The notes under the pieces are model-generated. The model made no database searches and was not told the origin of the DNA. It saw nothing but the letters and a program-made list of their open reading frames with translations. DNA of 64,000 nucleotides from Stenotrophomonas maltophilia (GTDB lineage Bacteria; Pseudomonadota; Gammaproteobacteria; Xanthomonadales; Xanthomonadaceae): contig NZ_CP029773.1 of NCBI RefSeq assembly GCF_003205835.1, positions 3,876,501 through 3,940,500 of the forward strand. Reading direction: 5' to 3'. A program made the position numbers and the translations under genes. Positions 48,081 to 56,869 of the stretch are shown here, one piece after another (the stretch's first letter is position 1; each line of letters opens with the position of its first letter).

Positions 48081-48242
48081 CACCAGGTGAGCTGGTGAGA
48101 TCGCTTCGGCGGTGCGTCCCGACGAATGACCTCACACAGCAATTGGGCTTAACTTCCCGCACCCCACACAGCGCCAGCGCTTCGCGGCCTCCAGCGTCGG
48201 GCAACGGGAAGTCCACCTCAGCATCTGGAGATGGAAGCGGCA

Positions 48243-49325
48243 TCACCAGCCGCTTCCGGCGACTGTCTTTACCCCAAGATCTTCCAATTCCTCGACGACG
48301 AAGGCAACGCTAAACCGGGCCCGCGTCACAGCGACGTAGAGCCGTTCCGGTGCCTTCAGCGCGGACGGATCTCGCCTTTTGAGGTAGTCAACCATCGGCT
48401 TGGTCGGAAAGATCATGACGCGGTCGAATGTGCTTCCTTTCGACACACCAATGTTCATGGCCGGAACGCCCAACGTGTTGACCCTTCGATCGTGTCGAAG
48501 CACGGTCACATTGCCATGCTCGCCCAAGTATTCTTCAACCCGTTGCGGCGAAATGAAGAAGATGCCATCGTGCCCTGTCTTGTCGACGCCAAAAGAGCTT
48601 GTCTTGGGCATGTTAGGGTAGATGGCATCGGCAAAATCGCAGATCGACTGATTGCATCGGTGGCTGACGTCGCGGGATTGAAGCTGACAGACCTCGGCTC
48701 GCTCTTCGAACCAATCCTTGATGCCTGGCCCTCGGTACTTCTTGTTCCTGGGACCCGTATTGGTCGACAGCGTGTGCTGCCTCGGGTCGCCCACCATCGT
48801 CAGCCTGATAGTCGAAGCTATGAGCATGTCCAGCACATCCAGGTCATACCCGACGAGGTCCTGAACCTCGTCGATGAAAATGTGCGTATAGATCTTTTCT
48901 AGCCTCTTTACGACTGCACCGTGGGTATCGCCGTTGATGGCAACGACCAGGTCCGACACTCCGTCCCGGTAGAGGTCATTGTTGCCGTCCAGGAAGTATC
49001 GACGATCGGACTTCTTGGCGAACTTGTTCCTGCTTCCTATGAAGTTGAGGCTGTTGATCACCAAGGCATCACCCAATCGCGCCCGCTGGTAAGGCTTTGC
49101 ACACTGCGCAATCAGGAAGGAAAACCACCCCAGGACCGAAATGTGCGGCGGCACCGATCCAGTCTTCTGCTCGATACGCTGAATAATCTGCCGTTGATTC
49201 TCGTTGGTGTACGTCGTGATCAGGACGTTCCCGTCCGTCACGGCCAAGGCGGAATCCACCACGTACTCCGTCTTGCGAGAGCCCGCGGCCGCCAAGATGG
49301 CGAGGTTACTTGGCATCGATGACAT
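48243..49325 (-). CDS. Compact UvrD-like helicase, Gabija GajB-like
   Basis: 360 aa, superfamily 1 helicase fold but well short of UvrD (about 720) and of GajB (about 490). Motif I at residues 12-19 is A-A-A-G-S-R-K-T, where the usual GxGKT glycine is Arg17. Walker B IFIDEVQD (149-156), motif III MVGDPRQ (177-183), motif VI YVAVTRARFSVAF near 332. The 1B/2B accessory domains appear minimal. It overlaps the OLD nuclease gene upstream by 20 bp on the same strand, so the two proteins are co-produced. Antiviral role is inferred from the pairing. Confidence 0.85.
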   Translation of the reverse strand: MSSMPSNLAILAAAGSRKTEYVVDSALAVTDGNVLITTYTNENQRQIIQRIEQKTGSVPPHISVLGWFSFLIAQCAKPYQRARLGDALVINSLNFIGSRNKFAKKSDRRYFLDGNNDLYRDGVSDLVVAINGDTHGAVVKRLEKIYTHIFIDEVQDLVGYDLDVLDMLIASTIRLTMVGDPRQHTLSTNTGPRNKKYRGPGIKDWFEERAEVCQLQSRDVSHRCNQSICDFADAIYPNMPKTSSFGVDKTGHDGIFFISPQRVEEYLGEHGNVTVLRHDRRVNTLGVPAMNIGVSKGSTFDRVMIFPTKPMVDYLKRRDPSALKAPERLYVAVTRARFSVAFVVEELEDLGVKTVAGSGW

Positions 49326-50946
49326 TGGCCAAGTACTCCGGCATCTTGATGGTCGTGGGGGATTCGAAGATCGCTAGTGCAGAACCCGTCTTGTCCTCGA
49401 GCATCGCCTCCACTGCCAGCTCCTTGCTCAGGTGAGAGGCTCCAAGCGCAGCATTGAGCGTCGCCAGATCATTAGCCGCTGCCAGCTGCGGCTCCAGCGT
49501 CCGGAGGCTAGGATCGCTTCCGGTATGAATCGAGATGAACCCATACCCCGTGTAGTCACCGAAACGCTTGGAGACCTGCTCGGCGGACTTGCCGTCATTA
49601 TCGGTGACGACCCACACCCGGCGTTTGAGCCGGACGGCCAAGTCCAGAAATCGCTTGTGCGAAAGACCAACACTGATGACATCAATTCCGTCGTCGATCG
49701 GCAAATTGCCCCGAACGTCCCAGTATCCGCGTTGAACGATCAGCTCGTCGGAAGGTCCTTCAACCAGAATGGCGCCTTTTGCGAGCACCAGTCGAAGCGT
49801 GTCGAATCCAGCTAGCTTTTTGAAGTAGTCGACCGTCGACTCAGGGACGTCGGTGATACGCGTGTGCGCGCCGTCTTCTCCGAACAGAATCATGTTCTCC
49901 AACCCAAGCTTATTCAGAACGAAGGTGCTGTGAGTGGCAACAATGACCTGTTTCCCTTCGCACTGCGCCTCGATCCGCTTCATCAAGGCCCTGAGGTGCG
50001 CGAACGATAGGTGTGCCTCAGGCTCCTCGATGAGAACGATCTGCGCGCCTTCGGCCTTTTTTCCTACAGCCAGGATAGTCTTCAGGGCGCTTTGCTCGCC
50101 CTTACTGACAAACGGGAATGGAAGGTCATCGAGGTGGGCGATCAAGCCGCTTTCCCAGGCGTGACGTTGGGAAATGTCGATCGCCAAGCTTAGGGAGCGC
50201 TGAGTCAGCGATTCACTGCTTCCCTCCAGCTTCTTGTTGATTCCTTTCACGGCCTCCTTCTCACTGAACGCCTCGCGCAAACTCCGGTACTGTCGCGTCA
50301 GTTCTACGCGATCTTTTGCAGAGAGATAGGTTCGGATGATCTGCTGCATGTGGTAGTCGACGCCAGACTGGAGCCGGACCGAGGCCGGATCGACGACCGA
50401 TGCAGTGGCCGGAATACTTCGAGCAGTCACGCTATTGCCGGAGAACCCTAGCCAGTCCACTCGATAGTATTCCGTAGGGACAAGTCGGATGCTGCTCGGG
50501 TCGGCCACGAAGCTGCGATACTCCTCCTCGAAATCCGGCGATAACTTGGCTTGGATGCGTATGCCGCACGCGTCCTCGCCCAGGAGGTTATTGGTGCCAC
50601 GCAAGATTTCAGCCTCACCCGCATCGTCGAGGTAGACCTCCACAATGACCGTGGGTGGGATGGCCTTGGGATTGGCTTGGAGCGCTTGGACGTATTCCCC
50701 AGTCGCCTCCAAGTTGATGTAGTAAGGGGAAAGCTCCTGCGCTAGCAGTTTACCGTTGACCCTACCGGTCAACGCCAGATTGACCGCCTCGATTAGAGTG
50801 GACTTTCCACTGTCATTGCTACCGACCAGCACGTTGGTTCCGGGCAACAGGTCTACGTTGAGTGCGCGAAACTTGCGATAGTTCCGAATGACGACCCTGC
50901 GAATCACTCCGCTCCCCTTTGGGATCATTCCCTGATTTTCTTTCAC
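49306..50946 (-). CDS. OLD-family ATP-dependent nuclease, Gabija GajA-like
   Basis: 546 aa from a GTG at 50946; ATG (50928) or GTG (50907, with GGGGAG upstream and the usual V-I-R-R-V-V-I-R-N-Y-R-K-F) are other starts. ABC/SMC-like ATPase: Walker A GSNDSGKST (42-50), signature VSKGEQSALK (281-290), Walker B IVLIEEPEAHL (304-314), H-loop His340. C-terminal TOPRIM nuclease with Glu397 (LVEGPSDELI) and D450-N-D452 (VVTDNDGK). Size and domain order match GajA. First gene of a two-gene operon with the helicase. Confidence 0.87.
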   Translation of the reverse strand: MKENQGMIPKGSGVIRRVVIRNYRKFRALNVDLLPGTNVLVGSNDSGKSTLIEAVNLALTGRVNGKLLAQELSPYYINLEATGEYVQALQANPKAIPPTVIVEVYLDDAGEAEILRGTNNLLGEDACGIRIQAKLSPDFEEEYRSFVADPSSIRLVPTEYYRVDWLGFSGNSVTARSIPATASVVDPASVRLQSGVDYHMQQIIRTYLSAKDRVELTRQYRSLREAFSEKEAVKGINKKLEGSSESLTQRSLSLAIDISQRHAWESGLIAHLDDLPFPFVSKGEQSALKTILAVGKKAEGAQIVLIEEPEAHLSFAHLRALMKRIEAQCEGKQVIVATHSTFVLNKLGLENMILFGEDGAHTRITDVPESTVDYFKKLAGFDTLRLVLAKGAILVEGPSDELIVQRGYWDVRGNLPIDDGIDVISVGLSHKRFLDLAVRLKRRVWVVTDNDGKSAEQVSKRFGDYTGYGFISIHTGSDPSLRTLEPQLAAANDLATLNAALGASHLSKELAVEAMLEDKTGSALAIFESPTTIKMPEYLANVIDAK

Positions 50947-51245
50947 CTGAACGACGGCATTGGTCGATCACTTCCAGTCCTCGACCCGCCCCCCCCCTTC
51001 AGCTATAGCTGGACTGTCGGGCCATGCTGGCATCTAGGTCAGCTGTGACCAGCTTACCGCCAAAACGCGGGTGCTGATTCCTAGGGGACTTCTACGACTT
51101 GCCCAGACGTAGGTAGCTACCCATTGGGTGCCACCCGCCATTGCTCTGAGCCGCTCCGGGCATGTCGCATCCGGCTTGGATTGACGGAGACTAGAGCGCC
51201 CTTGGTCCGCAACCCGAGAGCGATACGCATGACGGGCTACTGAAC
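50947..51245. other. Non-coding stretch between OLD nuclease and integrase genes
   Basis: About 300 bp with a C9 tract (about 50989-50997) and no supported gene; a minus-strand frame (51034-51696) mostly shadows the integrase. Promoter of the nuclease-helicase operon not recognised. This is where a normal integrase C-terminus would be expected to continue. Confidence 0.55.
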
Positions 51246-52499
51246 TCAGGCATTCTTCACCCCGCCACCTAAGGCATCTCGAAGAAATAGCGCGACGCGC
51301 TCGCACACAAACTGGTTCACGCCCATTGCGGCCATGTGGGTGCGCGCGGTGCGGCGCAGATCGTGCACGGTGAAGTGCACGACCTGGTCCATGTCCAAGC
51401 GCCTCAGGGCCACGTTCAGGGTGTCGGGACTGACGTGCGGGAAGCGGTTCTGGCGCGACACGCCCTTGCGTCGGCGCACGCGCCGGCGCAGCGGAAAGAC
51501 GTACGGGCTGCCGACAGCAAAGATCTTCAACTCCTGCAGCCAGGCCATCACCTGGGCGGTGAGGGGCACTTCGATCTGGGCCCCGGTCTTGGTGCGCCCC
51601 CCGCGCAGGAACCAGACCCCGCGGGTGAAATCGAATTCGCTCCAGCGGGCCGAGAGCAGCTCCATCTTGCGCACGCACAGCGCCAGCAACAGCCACGTGG
51701 CCAGCTCGTTCTCCCGCCCAAACCGCTCGCAGCTGCGCATCGCACGCCCCAGGCTGATCAACTCATGCAGGGCCAGCCAGCGCGTGCGCGCGTGCTCGCG
51801 ACCGCCTGCATCGCGCAGGCCAAAGCTGGCGGCCGGATTGCCGCTGGCCCAGCCCAGGATCAGCGCGTACTTGAACAGGCGCACCAGGTAGCGCAGCAGG
51901 TCGTTGGCCACGGTGGGCGCGCCGCGTGCCACGGTGGCCACCAGCAGGCGATCCACGTCCAGCGGCACGACATCACGGACGCGGGTGGTGCCCAGCGTGG
52001 GGTAGAGGTGCCGTTCCAGCACCGCCCGGATGCGATCGGGCTGCTTGTAACGGGGGGTGATATAGCGGTCCAGCCAGGCCTGCCCGAGCTGGCCGACGGT
52101 GGCCTGGGCCGGATCGATGGCCTGCACATCCAGCGGCGTGTTCGGTGCGACGGACTTCTGTCGGGGCGCGGTCTTGGCGCGGTGCGCACGCCGCGCGTCC
52201 AGTTGGGCCAGCCGCTTGGCCGCGGCCACATCGATGCCCTGCTGGATCAGGGCGCGATTGCTGCGCGCCTTCTCCCGGGCCTGGGCCAAGGACAGATCCG
52301 GATAGCGGCCCAGGACCTTTCCTTTGGCCGCGCCGGCAAAGCGGAAGCGCAGCACCCAGGAGGCCTTGCCGGCGGCGGCGCCGCGGGCGCTGGCCACGAA
52401 GGTCAGGCCATCGCCGATGCCGCGATCCACAGGACCGGCACGCAACCACGCGCGCAGGGTTTTATCGGTAACCAGTTCGGAGCGGTGTGAGGATTCCAT
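51246..52499 (-). CDS. P4-like tyrosine recombinase (island integrase), apparently lacking the catalytic Tyr
   Basis: 417 aa from ATG at 52499 (M-E-S-S-H-R-S-E-L), chosen for GTGGAGATCGCA upstream. N-terminal arm-binding DUF4102-like domain (about 30-110; FRFAGAAKGKVLGRYPDLSLAQAREKA), core-binding domain (about 135-225) and catalytic domain with R277 (LCVRKMELLSARWSEF) and H379-x-x-R382 (VHDLRRTARTHM). After G-V-N-Q-F-V-C-E-R (to 401) relatives continue with a Tyr-containing helix. Here the chain ends LFLRDALGGGVKNA, and no Tyr occurs after Y333. Probably 3'-truncated or frameshifted and so inactive. It lies next to the yicC attachment site. Confidence 0.87.
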   Translation of the reverse strand: MESSHRSELVTDKTLRAWLRAGPVDRGIGDGLTFVASARGAAAGKASWVLRFRFAGAAKGKVLGRYPDLSLAQAREKARSNRALIQQGIDVAAAKRLAQLDARRAHRAKTAPRQKSVAPNTPLDVQAIDPAQATVGQLGQAWLDRYITPRYKQPDRIRAVLERHLYPTLGTTRVRDVVPLDVDRLLVATVARGAPTVANDLLRYLVRLFKYALILGWASGNPAASFGLRDAGGREHARTRWLALHELISLGRAMRSCERFGRENELATWLLLALCVRKMELLSARWSEFDFTRGVWFLRGGRTKTGAQIEVPLTAQVMAWLQELKIFAVGSPYVFPLRRRVRRRKGVSRQNRFPHVSPDTLNVALRRLDMDQVVHFTVHDLRRTARTHMAAMGVNQFVCERVALFLRDALGGGVKNA

Positions 52500-52515
52500 T
52501 GCGATCTCCACGGGG

Positions 52516-52588
52516 TGTGCGGGGATCTGTGGGGGATGAAATTGGGGAAGGGCCCGGATGGGCAAAAACCCCCACACAATCCCCCACA
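52516..52588. promoter_or_regulatory. Two candidate integrase arm-type sites, right end
   Basis: 52569-52588 (CCCCCACACAATCCCCCACA, direct) and 52516-52537 (inverted, TGTGCGGGGATCTGTGGGGG...). They lie between the integrase start and the yicC attachment repeat and match the site at 41267-41288. Confidence 0.5.
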
Positions 52589-52690
52589 GACAGCCTGCGC
52601 TACCGTGGGATCACCTGGGATGCGGTGACCGCAACCGCTTGCCTAACTGCCTGATTTTTCACACCGAAAGCGACGGCACGGCACGGTGTG

Positions 52691-52712
52691 GAAAATCACT
52701 CGATGTTCTGCA
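52691..52712. mobile_element. Right attachment repeat within the 3' end of yicC
   Basis: 22 bp identical to 41181-41202. It contains the yicC stop (52696-52698) and its last five codons (...V-Q-N-I-E), so the gene end is kept after integration. Confidence 0.88.
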
Positions 52713-53556
52713 CCTGTTCGCGGATCTGGTCGATCAGCACCTTCAGTTCCACTGCAGCATTGGACGTACGGCTGTCCACCGACTTCGAGCCCAGCGTGTT
52801 GGCTTCGCGATTGAACTCCTGCAGCAGGAAGTCCAGGCGACGGCCGACCGGCTCGCGCTGCTTGAGCACGCGGCGGATCTCGACGATATGGCTGCCAAGA
52901 CGGTCCAGTTCTTCATCCACGTCCAGCTTCTGCAGCCACAGCACCAGTTCCTGCTCGGCGCGGCCGGGGTCGACCGGGTGCGGCAGGTCGGCCAGGCGTG
53001 CGGCCAGCTTGGCGCGCTGGCCGTCGCGAATGGCCGGAATCAGCGTGCGGACTTCGGTGGCGATACGCTCGATGCCGTCCACGCGCTCGCTGATGGCCGC
53101 GGACAACTTGCCGCCTTCGCGCTCACGGGCCTCGACGAAGCCGTCCAGCACCTGGTCCAGCAGGACCAGTGCCTCGACCTGCAGGGCGGCGGCATCGGTG
53201 GCCTCGCCGCGGGTCACGCCCGGCAGCTGCAGCAGGTCGGTGAAACTGACCTGCAGGTTGGGGAAATCGGAGGTCAGACGGTGCGCCAGGCGGCCCAGCT
53301 GGCCCAGCAGGGCCTCGTCCACCTGCAGGTTGGCGGCCGCTTCCGGCGCGCGCAGGCGCATCACCAGATCCAGCTTGCCGCGGCTCAGGCGCGCGGCGAT
53401 ACGCTCGCGCAGCTGCGGCTCGAGCGCCCGCAGTTCCTCGGGCAGGCGGGTGCCGACCTCCAGGAAGCGGTGGTTGACCGAGCGCAGCTCGCAGCCCAGC
53501 GTGCCCCACGGGGTGACCCGCTCGCCGCCGGCGTAGGCGGTCATGCTTCGAATCAT
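52696..53556 (-). CDS. yicC: YicC/YloC-family endoribonuclease
   Basis: 286 aa. Starts [12 protein letters not shown] and has the family signature [12 protein letters not shown] and C-terminal [19 protein letters not shown]. coli YicC is an endoribonuclease implicated in small-RNA (RyhB) turnover. Its last codons form the island attachment site, but length and frame are normal. It is divergent from rph, as in many gammaproteobacteria; gmk, usually next, is displaced. Confidence 0.96.
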   Translation of the reverse strand: MIRSMTAYAGGERVTPWGTLGCELRSVNHRFLEVGTRLPEELRALEPQLRERIAARLSRGKLDLVMRLRAPEAAANLQVDEALLGQLGRLAHRLTSDFPNLQVSFTDLLQLPGVTRGEATDAAALQVEALVLLDQVLDGFVEAREREGGKLSAAISERVDGIERIATEVRTLIPAIRDGQRAKLAARLADLPHPVDPGRAEQELVLWLQKLDVDEELDRLGSHIVEIRRVLKQREPVGRRLDFLLQEFNREANTLGSKSVDSRTSNAAVELKVLIDQIREQVQNIE

Positions 53557-53680
53557 GGATTGTGTCCGGTGCGTGCAAAGGGGGAATGGTACCCTAGCGC
53601 CCTCACCAGAGCCCCCTTGCCCGCCCCGTGAAGGCCGCGGGCGTGGCGGCGTACTCCCACGCCATTACGGAACCCGCACC

Positions 53681-54402
<722 letters not shown>

Positions 54403-54406
<4 letters not shown>

Positions 54407-54792
54407 ACCGGCGCATCGCCCTGACCACCCTGGTGGTGGCCGACTACGACGAAGCCATTGCCTGGTACACCGGCAAGCTCGGCTTCGCGCTGCTGGAGGA
54501 CATCGACCAGGGCCACAAGCGCTGGGTGGTGGTGGGGCCGACCGACGGCAGCGCTCCCGCCCTGCTGCTGGCTCGTGCCAGCGACGAGGAACAGCGCAGC
54601 CGCATCGGCAACCAGACCGGTGGCCGCGTCGCCTTCTTCCTCAACACCGATGACTTCCACCGCGACCACACGGCGATGCTGGCCGCCGGGGTCGAGTTCC
54701 TGGAAGCGCCGCGCGAAGAACCCTATGCAACGGTCGCGGTGTTCCGCGATCTGTATGGCAACACCTGGGACCTGCTGGAGCCCCGTCAATGA
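54403..54792 (+). CDS. VOC-family (glyoxalase-like) protein
   Basis: 129 aa single vicinal-oxygen-chelate unit: beta-alpha-beta-beta-beta start [23 protein letters not shown] and C-terminal [19 protein letters not shown] with the metal-ligand Glu position. Could be a dioxygenase or lyase; no specific substrate is suggested. Translationally coupled by 4-bp overlaps to both rph and rdgB, which argues for co-expression but not a shared function. Confidence 0.9.
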
Positions 54793-55385
54793 AGAAACTG
54801 GTACTGGCCAGCCACAACGCCGGCAAGCTGGTGGAGATGCAGGAGATCCTCGCCGACCTGCCGCTGCAGATCACCTCGGCCGCCGAGCTGGGCCTGGGCG
54901 ACGTGGAAGAGACCGGCCTGACCTTCGTCGAGAACGCGCTGCTGAAGGCGCGCGCGGCCTGCGAAGCGACCGGCCTGCCGGCGCTGGCCGATGATTCCGG
55001 CCTGATCGTCGATGCCCTCGGCGGCGCACCCGGCCTGTACAGCGCGCGCTATGCCGGCCACCCGACCAACGCCGCGGCCAACAACGCCAAGCTGCTGGAG
55101 GCGATGGCCGACATTCCCGATGGCCAGCGCGGCGCCCGCTTCTATGCGGTGATCGTGCTGCTGCGCCACGCCACCGACCCGCAGCCACTGATCTGCGAAG
55201 GTCGCTGGGAAGGGCAGATCATCCGTGAACTGCGCGGCACGAATGGTTTCGGCTACAACCCGGTGTTCCTGGACACCACCCACGGCCTGACTGCCGCGGA
55301 GATGGAGCCGGCCCTGAAAAACGCCATCAGCCACCGTGCCATTGCCCTGCAACAGCTCAAGCAGCAGCTGGCGACGCTGTACTGA
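54789..55385 (+). CDS. rdgB: dITP/XTP pyrophosphatase (RdgB/HAM1)
   Basis: 198 aa. Removes dITP, dXTP and related damaged purine nucleotides. Hallmarks: LASHNAGKLVEMQEIL at the N-terminus, ETGLTFVENALLKARAA, ADDSGLIVDALGGAPGLYSARYAG and GFGYNPVF, then SHRAIALQQL. Normal length. Third gene of the rph-VOC-rdgB operon. Confidence 0.97.
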   Translation: MKKLVLASHNAGKLVEMQEILADLPLQITSAAELGLGDVEETGLTFVENALLKARAACEATGLPALADDSGLIVDALGGAPGLYSARYAGHPTNAAANNAKLLEAMADIPDGQRGARFYAVIVLLRHATDPQPLICEGRWEGQIIRELRGTNGFGYNPVFLDTTHGLTAAEMEPALKNAISHRAIALQQLKQQLATLY

Positions 55386-55408
55386 CGCCACCCGATCGAA
55401 CCAGGGAA

Positions 55409-55431
55409 GCCGGCCAGCGGCCGGCACTACC
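55409..55431. repeat. SMAG palindrome just upstream of hemW
   Basis: GCCGGCCAGCGGCCGGCACT followed by ACC (inverted orientation). It ends 10 bp before the hemW ATG and so would occupy its translation-initiation leader. Confidence 0.85.
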
Positions 55432-55441
55432 GAAGAAGCCC

Positions 55442-56668
55442 ATGCCGCACGCCCACGACCACTGCAACCACCTGCCCGGCGAAGCCTGCTCCGCTGACCA
55501 CGACAGCCCGCCGCGACTGGTGCCACCACCGCTGTCGCTGTACGTGCACCTGCCGTGGTGCGTGCGCAAGTGCCCGTACTGCGATTTCAATTCGCACCAG
55601 GCCAAGGGCGAACTGCCGTTCGACGCCTACATCGATGCGCTGCTGCGCGATCTCGACCAGGACCTGCCGCTGGTCTGGGGCCGGGTGGTGCACAGCGTGT
55701 TCTTCGGTGGCGGCACACCCAGCCTGTTCCCGCCGGAAGCAATCGACCGTTTCCTGCAACAGGCCAGCGCACGCCTGCGCTTCGCACCCAACGCCGAAAT
55801 CACCCTGGAAACCAACCCGGGCACGGCCGAGCATGGCCGTTTCGACCGCTACCGCGCGGCCGGCGTGAACCGCCTCAGCTTCGGCATCCAGAGTTTCGAC
55901 GATGCGATGCTCAAGCGCCTGGGCCGCATCCACGACAGTGGCGAAGCCGAGCGCGCGGTGAAGATGGCGCAGGACGCGGGCTACGACAACTTCAACATCG
56001 ACCTGATGTACGCGCTGCCGGAACAGACCCTGGCCGGCGCCGAGGCCGATCTGGAGCGCGCGTTCGCACTGCAGCCGGCGCATATCTCGCACTACCAGCT
56101 GACCCTGGAACCGAACACGGTGTTCTTCGCGCGGCCGCCGCAGGGCATTCCCGATGAAGACAATGCCTGGGACATGCAGGAACACTGCCAGGCCCTGCTG
56201 GCGCAGGCCGGTTTCGGCCAGTACGAGGTGAGCGCCTACGCACGCCCTGGCCGGCAGAGCGCGCACAACCTGAACTACTGGCGTTTCGGCGACTACCTGG
56301 GCATCGGTGCCGGCGCGCACGGCAAGATCAGTTCGGGTGCCGAGGAACACGTGCTGCGACGCTGGAAGCTGAAGCATCCGCAGGCTTATCTGGACAGCGC
56401 GGGTACCCCGGCCTCGTTCGGCGGTGACGATGTGATCGCAGCCGAGCGCCTGCCCTTCGAGTACATGCTGAATCTGCTGCGCCTGCATGAAGGCTTCGGC
56501 CTGCGCGATTTCGAGTCGCGCACCGGGCTGCCGCGCCGCGTGCTCGATGCACCGCTGGCCGAGGCCGTGCAGCGCGGCTGGCTGGAGGTGACGGATGGCC
56601 ATGTGCAGCCGACCGAGCTGGGCCGCCGATTCACCAACGATGTGGTGAGCCTGTTCCTGGAGGAGTGA
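55442..56668 (+). CDS. hemW: HemW, radical SAM heme chaperone
   Basis: 408 aa, somewhat longer than E. coli HemW (378). Radical SAM cluster C40-x3-C44-x2-C47 (PWCVRKCPYCDFNSH), SAM-binding FFGGGTPSLFPPE, and YRAAGVNRLSFGIQSFDDAMLKRLGR; lacks the CxxxCxxC-x-C fourth cysteine of HemN. An about 29-residue N-terminal extension is rich in His/Cys/Asp (PHAHDHCNH, CSADHD), unusual and possibly metal- or heme-binding. A SMAG hairpin abuts the start and no strong ribosome-binding site is seen, so a downstream start cannot be excluded. Confidence 0.93.
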   Translation: MPHAHDHCNHLPGEACSADHDSPPRLVPPPLSLYVHLPWCVRKCPYCDFNSHQAKGELPFDAYIDALLRDLDQDLPLVWGRVVHSVFFGGGTPSLFPPEAIDRFLQQASARLRFAPNAEITLETNPGTAEHGRFDRYRAAGVNRLSFGIQSFDDAMLKRLGRIHDSGEAERAVKMAQDAGYDNFNIDLMYALPEQTLAGAEADLERAFALQPAHISHYQLTLEPNTVFFARPPQGIPDEDNAWDMQEHCQALLAQAGFGQYEVSAYARPGRQSAHNLNYWRFGDYLGIGAGAHGKISSGAEEHVLRRWKLKHPQAYLDSAGTPASFGGDDVIAAERLPFEYMLNLLRLHEGFGLRDFESRTGLPRRVLDAPLAEAVQRGWLEVTDGHVQPTELGRRFTNDVVSLFLEE

Positions 56669-56685
56669 TCCTCGCCTGACAGGGG

Positions 56686-56748
56686 GTAGTGCCGGCCGCT
56701 GGCCGGCAGCTCGATCGGCGCGGATTGCCGGCCAGCGGCCGGCACTAC
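56686..56748. repeat. SMAG dimer
   Basis: GTAGTGCCGGCCGCTGGCCG... from 56686 and its inverted partner TGCCGGCCAGCGGCCGGCAC ending CTAC at 56748, 17-bp spacer. It lies downstream of hemW and may stabilise its transcript. Confidence 0.88.
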
Positions 56749-56869
56749 CGTTCATCGGTCGGGCCATGCCTGGCGAATGGGATGCACATTCACCCTAAAG
56801 TAGCGCCGACTGCGGCCGACACGGTAGATTCACAAGATCGATCCGCGGGAATCCGGGTACCGCCTGCCG

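Larger units (their letters stand above)
41181..52712. mobile_element. Integrated genomic island in the 3' end of yicC
   Basis: About 11.5 kb bounded by exact 22-bp direct repeats, with a tyrosine-recombinase gene just inside the yicC-proximal end. Cargo: H-NS-like protein, RHS remnant, nuclease-STAND ATPase, Mrr-like nuclease, OLD nuclease plus UvrD helicase. Base composition is visibly less GC-rich than the flanks (most clearly 42900-50950), with irregular codon use. It preserves the yicC reading frame, as attachment within the gene end should. Confidence 0.88.

Noticed and set aside
51034..51696. 220-codon minus-strand frame overlapping the integrase 3' end, considered as the missing integrase C-terminus
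   Set aside because: Its unique part (ARHAYRSRVADQGRSSL...) has a Tyr but no clear match to the recombinase C-terminal helix. A frameshift origin could not be shown, so it was not annotated.
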